Below are positions 7,566 through 14,637 of a DNA stretch of 38,800 nucleotides, in pieces. Position 1 is the stretch's first letter. Each line of letters opens with the position of its first letter. Position numbers and translations under genes: made by a program. Origin of the DNA: Candidatus Kaiserbacteria bacterium (GTDB taxonomy: Bacteria; Patescibacteriota; Minisyncoccia; Phycocordibacterales; Phycocordibacteraceae); assembly GCA_029288835.1 (NCBI GenBank), contig JARIGN010000036.1, forward strand, positions 1-38,800, read 5' to 3'. The notes beneath the pieces are model-generated. The model was not told the origin of the DNA. It ran no database searches and saw only the letters and a list, made by a program, of their open reading frames with translations.

Positions 7566-7707
7566 CAGTACCCTCCAGGCACGTTTTCCAATAAAGGAAA
7601 ATGAATGAGTCGCCTGAGGATGATCCCAGCACTCCACTACAAGAGTGGCACCAGGAAGTCCTTGGGGAAACACCCTAAAGCCGTCAAGCCTTGCCTAGAG
7701 GGTACTG
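7566..7707. ncRNA. Candidate structured RNA between pilB and ruvB
   Basis: The 264-base gap before ruvB contains a 142-base block closed by a perfect 10-bp inverted repeat, CAGTACCCTC (7566-7575) and GAGGGTACTG (7698-7707). Inside are CAGGC/GCCTG (7576-7580, 7612-7616), which encloses TTTTCC/GGAAAA (7584-7589, 7596-7601), and then CCACT/AGTGG (7634-7638, 7644-7648). A closing stem with nested hairpins is the architecture of a folded RNA. I could not match it to RNase P, SRP, tmRNA, 6S or a known riboswitch. The strand is uncertain: no T run follows either end. A 60-codon frame at 7605-7787 overlaps it but looks non-coding. Confidence 0.4.
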
Positions 7708-7782
7708 CACACGATAAAAAAAGAAAATCCTCCCCATTTACGAGAAGGTACAGCACATTCAGCCAAAACACTTTGAATGTGA

Positions 7783-7788
7783 TATAAT
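7783..7788 (+). promoter_or_regulatory. -10 box TATAAT upstream of ruvB
   Basis: A perfect TATAAT lies 19 bases before the ruvB ATG, giving a short leader of about 12 bases. No Shine-Dalgarno site is visible in that leader. Confidence 0.6.
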
Positions 7789-7807
7789 ACTAGCATAGTA
7801 GAACTTT

Positions 7808-8851
7808 ATGTCAAGTGGCTCATCTATACCTTCAGCAGGAGCGGGAAATATGGCTCAAACAGGCGGTATTGGCTCGCCTGTAGGAAATTGGACACCCGCC
7901 GGCGACCGCATGCTGGACGCTACCCTGCGCCCATCGGTCTGGGATGAGTATGTAGGCCAGTCCCACGTCAAAAACAACCTGAACATTCTCATTTCTGCGG
8001 CCAAAAAGCGTCAGGCAATGCCCGAGCATGTTCTTTTTTATGGCCCGCCGGGTGTCGGAAAGACCACTCTTGCGCACCTAGTTGCTGCCTCGCTTGATGC
8101 GCCTTTGAAAACAACCTCGGGTGTCGCGCTTGAGCGTGCCGGCGACCTAGCCGCCATCCTCACCAACCTCGAGCCAGGCTCCATTCTTTTCATAGACGAG
8201 ATCCACCAGCTTTCTCATAAGATCGAGGAGCTTCTGTACCCTGCACTTGAGTCGGGCACGCTCGACATCGTGCTTGGGAAAGGTCCTTCAGCACGCACGG
8301 TCGAGCTCGCGCTTCCTCCTTTTATGTTGGTTGGGGCTACCACCCGCGTCGCGCAGCTTTCTTCCCCGCTCCGCTCCCGTTTTGGCGGCGGCGTATATCA
8401 GCTTGATTTTTATTCTGACGAAGACCTCCGCTCTATCATTGCGCGCTCCGCAACACTTCTCGGCCTCGATGCACCTAGCGAAGTGGTAGAAAAGATCGCG
8501 AGCCGCAGTCGTGCGACGCCACGTGTTGCGAATTCCCTCTTGAAGCGCGTGCGCGATTATGCGGAAGTGCATGAGAAAGAACTTTCTGCAGAGGTGTGCG
8601 AGCTTGCCTGCGCAATGTTTGGCATCGACTCGCTCGGCCTTACGAAAGACGACCGCCGTTATTTGCAGACACTACAGGATTCTTTTAAAGGCGGCCCCGC
8701 TGGTATTCGCGCGCTTGCCTCTGCACTCCATGAAGACCCAGACACGGTCGAAAACGTCTACGAGCCATACCTTCTGCGACTCGCTTTCATCGAACGCTCC
8801 GCCCAAGGCCGCCGCCTCACCACCAAAGGCCGCGAATATCTCCAAAGCTAA
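7808..8851 (+). CDS. ruvB: Holliday junction branch migration helicase RuvB
   Basis: RuvB is the AAA+ motor that drives branch migration with RuvA. This 347-aa protein shows LRPSVWDEYVGQ, Walker A GPPGVGKTT (near residue 79), Walker B FIDEIHQL, sensor I GATTR and an arginine-finger segment SSPLRSRFG. The winged-helix C-terminus GGPAGIRALASALHEDPDTVE is typical of the family. The first 30 residues are a Ser/Gly-rich extension; an inner ATG at 7850 is a possible alternative start. It begins a run with yebC and ruvC, the common ruvC-yebC-ruvB grouping. ruvA is not in the window. Confidence 0.96.
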   Translation: MSSGSSIPSAGAGNMAQTGGIGSPVGNWTPAGDRMLDATLRPSVWDEYVGQSHVKNNLNILISAAKKRQAMPEHVLFYGPPGVGKTTLAHLVAASLDAPLKTTSGVALERAGDLAAILTNLEPGSILFIDEIHQLSHKIEELLYPALESGTLDIVLGKGPSARTVELALPPFMLVGATTRVAQLSSPLRSRFGGGVYQLDFYSDEDLRSIIARSATLLGLDAPSEVVEKIASRSRATPRVANSLLKRVRDYAEVHEKELSAEVCELACAMFGIDSLGLTKDDRRYLQTLQDSFKGGPAGIRALASALHEDPDTVENVYEPYLLRLAFIERSAQGRRLTTKGREYLQS

Positions 8852-8876
8852 GAGTGCTTTTTGGTGAAGCTTTTTG

Positions 8877-8882
8877 TATACT
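8877..8882 (+). promoter_or_regulatory. -10 box TATACT of yebC
   Basis: GTATACT ends 6 bases before the yebC ATG at 8889. It fixes the start and predicts a leaderless transcript. Confidence 0.6.
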
Positions 8883-8888
8883 TGCCGC

Positions 8889-9455
8889 ATGTCGGGACAC
8901 AATAAATGGGCACAAATAAAAAGGCAAAAGGGAGCCAATGACGCGGCAAAGAGCCGTATGTTTTCCCGCATGGGCCAACTCATTGCGCTTGAGTCGAAGA
9001 AATCTAATGGAAATATGACTGCGCCAGGGCTTGTGTCTGCTATCGCACGCGCGAAGGCCATCAATATGCCGAAAGACACTATTGATCGCGCTATTGCAAA
9101 GGGCGCGTCGAAAGATGCAGGCAGTCTTGAGCAGGTGGTTTATGAGTTTTATGGCCCAGGAGGCGTTGCGCTGATTATTGATGCGCTCACCGATAACAAG
9201 AACCGCACCACGCAGGAGATAAAGCACCTTATCTCGAAGAACGGCTTTGAGCTCGGCGCGCAAGGAAGCGCGCAGTGGGCTTTTTCAAAAGCGGGCGATG
9301 GTTCGCTTACGCCAAATGAGCCCCTCATGGATGTATCTGGTTCTGATGAAGAAAAGCTTGGTGAACTGCTTTCAACCTTTGGCGAACATGAAGATGTGCA
9401 GCAAATTTATACGAATGCTCGCGGATACGAACGCGTGAACGAAGAGGAAGAATAA
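8889..9455 (+). CDS. yebC: YebC/TACO1 family protein, short form
   Basis: The N-terminus MSGHNKWAQIKRQKGANDAAKSR (positions 1-23, broken only by a few family-variable residues) is the YebC signature, followed by GLVSAIARAKAINMPKDTID and YEFYGPGGVALIIDALTDN. Members act as DNA-binding regulators or as translation factors that relieve ribosome pausing. It has 188 aa against about 240 in most bacteria; the missing part is mainly in the third domain, where only QWAFSK and the EHEDVQQIYTNA tail remain. The start at 8889 is chosen by the MSGHNKW motif and the -10 box, not the longer frame from 8874. It lies between ruvB and ruvC. Confidence 0.93.
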   Translation: MSGHNKWAQIKRQKGANDAAKSRMFSRMGQLIALESKKSNGNMTAPGLVSAIARAKAINMPKDTIDRAIAKGASKDAGSLEQVVYEFYGPGGVALIIDALTDNKNRTTQEIKHLISKNGFELGAQGSAQWAFSKAGDGSLTPNEPLMDVSGSDEEKLGELLSTFGEHEDVQQIYTNARGYERVNEEEE

Positions 9456-9473
9456 GTTTAGAAGGATACAGGG

Positions 9474-9479
9474 TACAAT
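9474..9479 (+). promoter_or_regulatory. -10 box TACAAT of ruvC
   Basis: TACAAT ends 6 bases before the ruvC ATG, with no Shine-Dalgarno between. Confidence 0.6.
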
Positions 9480-9485
9480 TAGTCT

Positions 9486-9968
9486 ATGCGTGTTCTCGCT
9501 ATTGACCCCGGCTATGACCGCCTTGGCATGGCGGTAGTGGAAGGTGACCCCAGCAAACCTACCCATATATGGAGTGACTGCGTCACACCGGAGAAAGGCG
9601 CGCCTGCGGCGCGCCTCAGCGAAGTCTTCACCGCCATCACTAGCGCCATTGAGCAGCACTCGCCTGAATACCTCGCTATTGAGCAGCTTTTTTTCAGCAC
9701 AAATGCCAAAACGGCCCTTAAAGTCGCCGAGGCGCGCGGTGTCATCCTAGCGGCGGCAGGCGTAAAAGACCTTGAAGTACGTGAATTCTCTCCCCAGGAA
9801 GTGAAACTCGCTGTCACCGGCTATGGCGCCGCAGACAAAAAGGCAGTAGCAGCTATGGTTCCCAAACTTATTTCTCTTCCCCCATTGGCTCCGCCGAAGC
9901 AGCGCCTCGATGATGAGCTCGACGCGATCGCGCTCGGCATCGCCGCACTTTCGCGCCGCACGCACTAA
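9486..9968 (+). CDS. ruvC: Holliday junction endonuclease RuvC
   Basis: RuvC resolves Holliday junctions left by RuvAB. The RNase H-like fold and its four acidic catalytic residues are visible: Asp7 in LAIDPGYDRLG, Glu66 in LAIEQLFF, and Asp143 and Asp146 in DDELDAIALGIA. NAKTALKVAEARGVIL and FSPQEVKLAVTGYGAADK are typical. The length, 160 aa, is close to the family norm of about 170. Its own TACAAT box lies 6 bases upstream, although it follows yebC by only 30 bases. Confidence 0.95.
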   Translation: MRVLAIDPGYDRLGMAVVEGDPSKPTHIWSDCVTPEKGAPAARLSEVFTAITSAIEQHSPEYLAIEQLFFSTNAKTALKVAEARGVILAAAGVKDLEVREFSPQEVKLAVTGYGAADKKAVAAMVPKLISLPPLAPPKQRLDDELDAIALGIAALSRRTH

Positions 9969-9975
9969 ATTCATC

Positions 9976-10012
9976 TTATCCACATGCCGCATTCTCCACA
10001 CTTTGCAAAGTG
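9976..10012. promoter_or_regulatory. Lone DnaA box and a 14-bp palindrome
   Basis: A perfect DnaA-box match TTATCCACA occupies 9976-9984, directly after ruvC. A perfect palindrome CACTTTGCAAAGTG follows at 9999-10012, which could be an operator half-site pair or a hairpin. The rest of the 120-base gap has the short inverted pair TACC/GGTA and an AT-rich stretch before the next start. Confidence 0.4.
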
Positions 10013-10088
10013 CAGAGGCTTTTGGTACACATAAAGGGTCACCGTACCACTGCGGTATTTAGCGAAAATAATTAACTTTGTTGTATTT

Positions 10089-10298
10089 ATGGCTGATGAT
10101 GAAGTCTTGAACGACGACGAGCTCGAGGACGAAGCGGATCCCTTGGATCCTGTCGACCCGCTCGCAGCACCACTCGAACCAGGTCTCGATGATTTCGAGC
10201 TCCCTGACGAGGACGACCTAGAAGAGGATGAGGACGACCTTGATCCTGACCTTCTTGCGTCAGAAGGGTTCGGTATCGAAGAAGACGAGGAACTCTAA
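10089..10298 (+). CDS. Small highly acidic protein, 69 aa
   Basis: This is an unrecognised protein in which well over a third of residues are Asp or Glu, with repeated DDELED, EDDLEEDEDD and IEEDEEL blocks and Pro-Leu-Asp-Pro spacers. It is probably disordered, with no signal peptide or membrane segment. A strong terminator follows 18 bases after the stop, so it is the end of a transcription unit. No clear Shine-Dalgarno precedes the ATG; TTGTATTT lies directly upstream. Similar acidic proteins can mimic nucleic acid or bind basic partners, but that is speculation here. Confidence 0.7.
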   Translation: MADDEVLNDDELEDEADPLDPVDPLAAPLEPGLDDFELPDEDDLEEDEDDLDPDLLASEGFGIEEDEEL

Positions 10299-10310
10299 AA
10301 TTTTCCTCTG

Positions 10311-10337
10311 AAAAAAGCTCCCGTGGGGAGCTTTTTT
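10311..10337 (+). terminator. Strong rho-independent terminator
   Basis: GCTCCC (10317-10322), loop GTG and GGGAGC (10326-10331) are flanked by six A and six T, so it could work in both directions. It ends the acidic-protein unit just before the penicillin-binding protein promoter. Confidence 0.9.
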
Positions 10338-10342
10338 CGTGT

Positions 10343-10348
10343 TAGGAT
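10343..10348 (+). promoter_or_regulatory. -10-like box TAGGAT of the penicillin-binding protein gene
   Basis: TAGGAT ends 6 bases before the ATG at 10355, just past the upstream terminator. It is weaker than the TATACT boxes but keeps the same spacing. Confidence 0.45.
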
Positions 10349-10354
10349 TTACAC

Positions 10355-12676
10355 ATGCCAAAAAAGCAGCGCGTGCCAAAGAGCGCCAAACCTAAAAAGT
10401 CCCTTTCCCTTGGTGCACGGTTCGACGCCTTCTACACGCACTTTTTCCATAATCCACATCCACTCTTCAAAGTTCTTTTTGTATTTGTTGGTTTTTGTTT
10501 TGTCACGCTCGGCATCTTTTTTCTGTGGGCAGCCCTTTCTCCGCTTCCTGACGTAAACGCATTTATTGAGCAAAAGTCTGCCCTTTCTACTAAAATCTAT
10601 GACCGCACTGGCCAGACGGTACTCTATGACATGAATACTGACGTTAAGCGCACGGAGATTCCGCTCGCGAGCACGTCACCGTATGTGCAGCAAGCTACCA
10701 TCGCTATTGAAGACGCTAATTTCTATCACGAAGGCGCCATCTCCTTCACCGCTATCATCCGCTCCGCAATCACGGACCTTATTCATGGTTCTTTTGTGCA
10801 GGGTGGTTCTACCTTGACCCAGCAGGTTGTTAAAAACAGCCTTCTTACCCAGAAGAAAAGCGTGCTACGCAAGATCCATGAGTGGGTTCTTGCCTGGAAA
10901 CTCGGGCAGATTTACTCAAAGAACCAGATTCTCGAGCTGTACCTTAATAGCGCCCCCTATGGCGGAAACCTCTACGGGGTTGAAGCTGCGAGTCGTGCAT
11001 ACTTTGGCATTGATGCGAGCCAGCTCGATATCGCACAGGCAGCATACCTTGCGGCTATGCCGCAGTCCCCAACCTACTATTCACCCTATGGAAACAACGT
11101 AGCAGCGCTCTCTGCCCGCAAGAATCAGGTGCTTTCTCGTATGCTTCAGCTCGGCTACATAAATCAGGAGCAATATAACCAGGCGAAGAATGAGCAGGTC
11201 TCCTTTGATCCGCAGCAAAATAGCTCCATCATCGCGCCGCATTTCGTTTTCTATATCGAACAGTATCTTGAGAATAAATATGGTCCGGATGTTGGCACCC
11301 AGGGACTTACCGTTGTGACCACACTTGATAGCAGCCTGCAGTCTTCAGCAGAGTCTATTGTTAATAAATATGCGCTTGCAAATGCAAAAACTTTTAACGC
11401 AAGCAATGCATCCCTGGTTGCTATAGATCCAAAAACTGGGCAGATTCTCGCTATGGTGGGTTCGCGTAATTACTTCGACACGCAGATAGATGGCGCCTAT
11501 AACGCAACGCTCTCTCTTCGCCAGCCTGGTTCATCCTTTAAGCCTATTGTCTACGCTGCGGCACTCAATGAAGGCTATACGCCACAGACGGTTGTGTGGG
11601 ACCTTCCAACACAGTTCTCTACCTCCTGTGCCCCAAGCGACACCTATAACGACACGCCGCCGTGTTATTCTCCACAAAACTATGACAACAAGTTCCGAGG
11701 CCCGATGACCTTTACCACGGCACTCGCCCAGTCAATTAACGTGCCTGCTATCCAGGTGCTCTATCTCGCAGGTATCCAAAACGTCATCAACCTTGCGAGC
11801 AGTATGGGAATTAGCTCACTAGGTGATCCAAACCACTACGGCCTCACGCTTGCCCTTGGTGCTGCGGAAGTGAGCCTTTTGCAGCTCACGGATGCCTATG
11901 GTGTATTTGCTGATGACGGCCAGTATAATCCACCAACCGGAATCCTAAAGATTACCGACACGAACGGCACCGTCCTTGAACAGTTTACGCCACAGCCAAA
12001 GCAGGTACTTGATGCGGGTGTCGCTCATGATGTTTCGTACATGCTTTCTAATAACGCTGCGCGTCAGCCTGAGTATCCTCCTCAAAATCCATTCAATTTC
12101 CCTGGCTATGATGTTGCGGCAAAGACGGGTACCACGAACGATTCTCGTGACGCATGGACGGTGGGCTACACGCCTTCTATCGTCGTGGGTACCTGGGCTG
12201 GAAATAATGACAACACACCAATGGTGAAGGAAATTGCAGGTTATATTGTAGCTCCAATGTGGAATGCCTTTATGCAGGTTGCCCTTTCAAAGTCACCGGT
12301 TGCCTATTTTGGTGAGCCACGCACGATTCCTGATAACGCTCCTGCAGTTTTGAGGGGCGTCTATAACGTACCTATGGACGATGGCACCACCGCAGTCCAT
12401 TCCCTTCTGTATTGGGTGCATGCCCATAGTCCACTTTCCGGCCAGCCAAGCATCCCGGCAAGCGATCCGCAGTATGCCTATTGGGAATACCCTGTGCAGC
12501 AGTGGCTTGCATCAGGCGGCTATGTTTCTTCAGGTTCTTCTACTCCATCACAAACGACGCCAGGAACCACTACCACGGGCACTTCGGGCACTTCCTCAAG
12601 CTCAAATTTCAATGACCTTCTCCCAAATATAGTGAATCCTTTAGATTCACCGGTGCCTGCTCCTCAGAATCAGTAA
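10355..12676 (+). CDS. pbpA: Class A penicillin-binding protein (transglycosylase/transpeptidase)
   Basis: A bifunctional peptidoglycan synthase of 773 aa. A basic cytoplasmic tail and one membrane segment (about residues 38-60) lead to the GT51 glycosyltransferase domain with IAIEDANFYHEGAI (catalytic Glu119), GGSTLTQQVVKN and ELYLNSAPYGGNLYGVE. The transpeptidase domain has the SxxK motif at Ser393-Lys396 (GSSFK), SIN near residue 454 and KTGTTN near 592. The C-terminal tail from about residue 730 is Ser/Thr/Gly/Pro-rich and probably disordered. It is a single-gene unit between a terminator and the convergent DUF721-like gene. The symbol is approximate because pbpA and mrcA/ponA naming differ. 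Confidence 0.95.
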   Translation: MPKKQRVPKSAKPKKSLSLGARFDAFYTHFFHNPHPLFKVLFVFVGFCFVTLGIFFLWAALSPLPDVNAFIEQKSALSTKIYDRTGQTVLYDMNTDVKRTEIPLASTSPYVQQATIAIEDANFYHEGAISFTAIIRSAITDLIHGSFVQGGSTLTQQVVKNSLLTQKKSVLRKIHEWVLAWKLGQIYSKNQILELYLNSAPYGGNLYGVEAASRAYFGIDASQLDIAQAAYLAAMPQSPTYYSPYGNNVAALSARKNQVLSRMLQLGYINQEQYNQAKNEQVSFDPQQNSSIIAPHFVFYIEQYLENKYGPDVGTQGLTVVTTLDSSLQSSAESIVNKYALANAKTFNASNASLVAIDPKTGQILAMVGSRNYFDTQIDGAYNATLSLRQPGSSFKPIVYAAALNEGYTPQTVVWDLPTQFSTSCAPSDTYNDTPPCYSPQNYDNKFRGPMTFTTALAQSINVPAIQVLYLAGIQNVINLASSMGISSLGDPNHYGLTLALGAAEVSLLQLTDAYGVFADDGQYNPPTGILKITDTNGTVLEQFTPQPKQVLDAGVAHDVSYMLSNNAARQPEYPPQNPFNFPGYDVAAKTGTTNDSRDAWTVGYTPSIVVGTWAGNNDNTPMVKEIAGYIVAPMWNAFMQVALSKSPVAYFGEPRTIPDNAPAVLRGVYNVPMDDGTTAVHSLLYWVHAHSPLSGQPSIPASDPQYAYWEYPVQQWLASGGYVSSGSSTPSQTTPGTTTTGTSGTSSSSNFNDLLPNIVNPLDSPVPAPQNQ

Positions 12677-12716
12677 GACACTGAAGATACTTTCAGTTGC
12701 TACTCTTTGGGATAAT

Positions 12717-12968
12717 TTAACGAATTGAACGTACCTGTACGTCTCGCGCACGAATTCTTTCGAGAAGCTCTCCCTGTCTCATAAGGAGTTGTGACTTTAT
12801 AAGAGGAGAAACGGCGAGCTTCAATTCTTCATTTTTATACTGCACTTTCACCAGAGAAAGTTCACATCCTAGTATTGAGCAAATCTCCTCGACGCAAATC
12901 TTTCGTATTTGCGCCTCACGAACACCCGGGACCTTATAATTCAGTAATAAGTCTCCAAGCGTTTTCAT
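12717..12968 (-). CDS. Small DUF721/DciA-like protein, 83 aa
   Basis: The C-terminal half (VKVQYKNEELKLAVSPLIKSQ, then LLERIRARDVQVRSIR) resembles the core of DUF721/DciA, which helps load the replicative helicase in bacteria without DnaC. The usual pattern is an N-terminal helix, then a strand-strand-helix-helix unit with a final basic stretch; here only that core is present. It lies just after dnaN and near dnaA, where a replication role fits. A TATACT box lies 10 bases before the ATG (12979-12984). The frame is probably real, and the family call is tentative. Confidence 0.5.
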   Translation of the reverse strand: MKTLGDLLLNYKVPGVREAQIRKICVEEICSILGCELSLVKVQYKNEELKLAVSPLIKSQLLMRQGELLERIRARDVQVRSIR

Positions 12969-13021
12969 AAGTACTTTAAGTATACCTTAGAACATCTTTA
13001 GAAAGTGATGAATATGTTTAA

Positions 13022-13109
13022 AAGAAAAGGCTCTGCGCAGCGCGACGGCGCGAGCAGGAGGAAATAAATGCAACGCAGGCATTTATTGGCAAATTTTCTT
13101 TCAGAAAAT
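13022..13109 (-). terminator. dnaN terminator region with three hairpins
   Basis: Downstream of dnaN on the minus strand come ATTTTC/GAAAAT (13093-13098, 13104-13109), the perfect 9-bp AATAAATGC/GCATTTATT (13063-13071, 13079-13087) and a GC-rich stem GCTC-GCGC/GCGC-GAGC (13030-13038, 13048-13055). The last is followed on the minus strand by TTTTCTTTT, a good intrinsic terminator. Confidence 0.7.
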
Positions 13110-13154
13110 CTGCATCCCGTACTTTTCGTTAAATATATTCACCACTTCCCACAC

Positions 13155-14255
13155 CTACTGATTCATCGGCATTACAAGATACAAAAATGTTGCGTCGCCA
13201 ACCCCTTTAATAACCATAGGCCTTCCTATACCACTTGCCGATAGGGTAATGCTTTCAGTTGAAATGAGAGAAAGAGGAGCGGTTAAGTAGCGGTGATTAA
13301 AGGAGAGCTCGATGCCTTCTCCTGAAATGGCGGCAGGAATTGATTCTGAAGAATCTCCCACGTCATTGTTTTGCGCCATAATACCAATTTTCTTTTCGCC
13401 CGCAGCAAATGAAAGGCGCACCTTCTGGAATGCATCAGAAAAGACTGCAGACCGGCGGAGTGCGGACTCAAAATCCTTTCGGAGCAGCGTTGCTTCAGAA
13501 ACAAAGGATTTTGGAATGATTTGCTGGTAGTCAGGGTAGGAAACCGTCACGAGGCGCGTGGTCACCATCATGGACGGGCTTGAAAAGGCGCATTGGTGCT
13601 CGTCGCTACGCACCTCAATGGTCTCGTCCGGAATAATCTGCATTATCTCTAGGATATTTTTTGCGGGAATAAGGAGTGAAAAAGGCGCAGTGGTGCCTGA
13701 AACAGAGACTTTCTTTTCAGCAAGCCTAAAGGAATCAGTGGCTACCGCTTTTATAGAGCCACCTTCTGCTGAAATGAATACTGAAGCGAGTTCTGGGCGG
13801 ACCGTTGATGGGGATGCACACGGTGCAACTATCTGGATAAGGTTTCGTATGACACTTCCGCTAATTGAAAAATTAGCCTGTGACGCTTCAGGAAAAGGAA
13901 TAATGGGGAAATCCTCATAGGGAAGTGTTTTAAGCGTACTACGGCCTGTTCCGGTGGAAATAACGACCGTATCACCGCCATGCTCTATCGTGATAGTACC
14001 GCTTCCTGAAAATGATCCGGTGATCTCGCGAAAAGTGTTCGCTGGTACTGCCACCACACCTGCTTCTTTAATAGTGCCGTTTATCTTTCTATCAATTCCT
14101 GTTTCGAGGTTTGTTGCACGAAGCTTGATTCCATCATCCCCTGCTACGATAACTATCCCTGCAAGAACTGGTAGTGTCGTTGATCGACGTTCAGCAAATC
14201 GAGATACATCCACAACCGCTTCTGCTAGTTCTTTTTTGTCGAGTGAAATAATCAT
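13155..14255 (-). CDS. dnaN: DNA polymerase III beta sliding clamp
   Basis: DnaN forms the ring that tethers the replicative polymerase. The 366-aa sequence has the three-domain clamp layout: LAEAVVDVSRFAERRSTTLPVLAGIVI at the start, ATNLETGIDRKI, VPANTFREI, then EMNTEASS-equivalent middle-domain ELASVFISAEGGSIKAVATDSFRLA, and the C-terminal end FLYLVMPMNQ matching the usual VMPMR/L tail. It lies downstream of dnaA on the same strand, separated by the 382-base putative origin. No strong -10 was found; an AATAAT-like site lies about 8 bases upstream. Terminator hairpins follow. Confidence 0.96.
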   Translation of the reverse strand: MIISLDKKELAEAVVDVSRFAERRSTTLPVLAGIVIVAGDDGIKLRATNLETGIDRKINGTIKEAGVVAVPANTFREITGSFSGSGTITIEHGGDTVVISTGTGRSTLKTLPYEDFPIIPFPEASQANFSISGSVIRNLIQIVAPCASPSTVRPELASVFISAEGGSIKAVATDSFRLAEKKVSVSGTTAPFSLLIPAKNILEIMQIIPDETIEVRSDEHQCAFSSPSMMVTTRLVTVSYPDYQQIIPKSFVSEATLLRKDFESALRRSAVFSDAFQKVRLSFAAGEKKIGIMAQNNDVGDSSESIPAAISGEGIELSFNHRYLTAPLSLISTESITLSASGIGRPMVIKGVGDATFLYLVMPMNQ

Positions 14256-14637
14256 ACATGCTTATTATTAAGGGTGTGGATAGGTGGAAAAACCTAATAT
14301 CTCCAGTATATATGCTCTTATACGAGATTCCTATTTTTGAAAACCTGTTGAAAAAGGTGAATAAAACGCCTGTAAACCCTAGTGATTTCGGATAACCTTA
14401 AAAACGAGCATTTTTCTCCCCACTTTCCCCTGTTCTTTTCCTCACCTTTTCCCGTGCCCTATCCCGAGCTTTTCCCCAGGGTTATGTGCACCTTATCCAC
14501 TGATTTATCCCCATTCAGGAATTTGGGTATGAATCTAGAGAAACAGCACTTATTACTTAAAACTGTGTAAGACATGGCCAAGCGGCCCCGGAGCGCACAC
14601 TCGAGTAGATCCTCACTCAAGACACCGTATCTAGAGA
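14256..14637. other. Putative replication origin (dnaA-dnaN gap)
   Basis: The gap holds three DnaA-box-like sites: TGTGGATAG (14275-14283), TTATCCACT (14493-14501) and TTATCCCCA (14505-14513), each one mismatch from TTATCCACA or its complement. Around 14260-14340 the sequence is AT-rich with repeated TTATTATTAA and TATATA tracts, a possible unwinding element. Pyrimidine-rich TTTTCCCC tracts fill 14405-14480. The copy ATCTAGAGA occurs at 14533-14541 and 14629-14637. A near-perfect hairpin (CTCGAGT...ACTCAAG, 14600-14621) may end dnaA transcripts. Gene order is that of many bacterial origins, but origin function is inference. Confidence 0.55.

Noticed and set aside
7605-7787. Plus-strand frame of 60 codons with AAGGA upstream
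   Set aside because: The peptide is a low-order Lys/Arg/Ser mix without domain character, ends inside the ruvB -10 box and overlaps the folded RNA candidate.
14382-14570. Plus-strand frame of 62 codons in the dnaA-dnaN gap
   Set aside because: The peptide is Pro/Ser/Phe-rich as expected from pyrimidine tracts, and the DNA fits an origin better.
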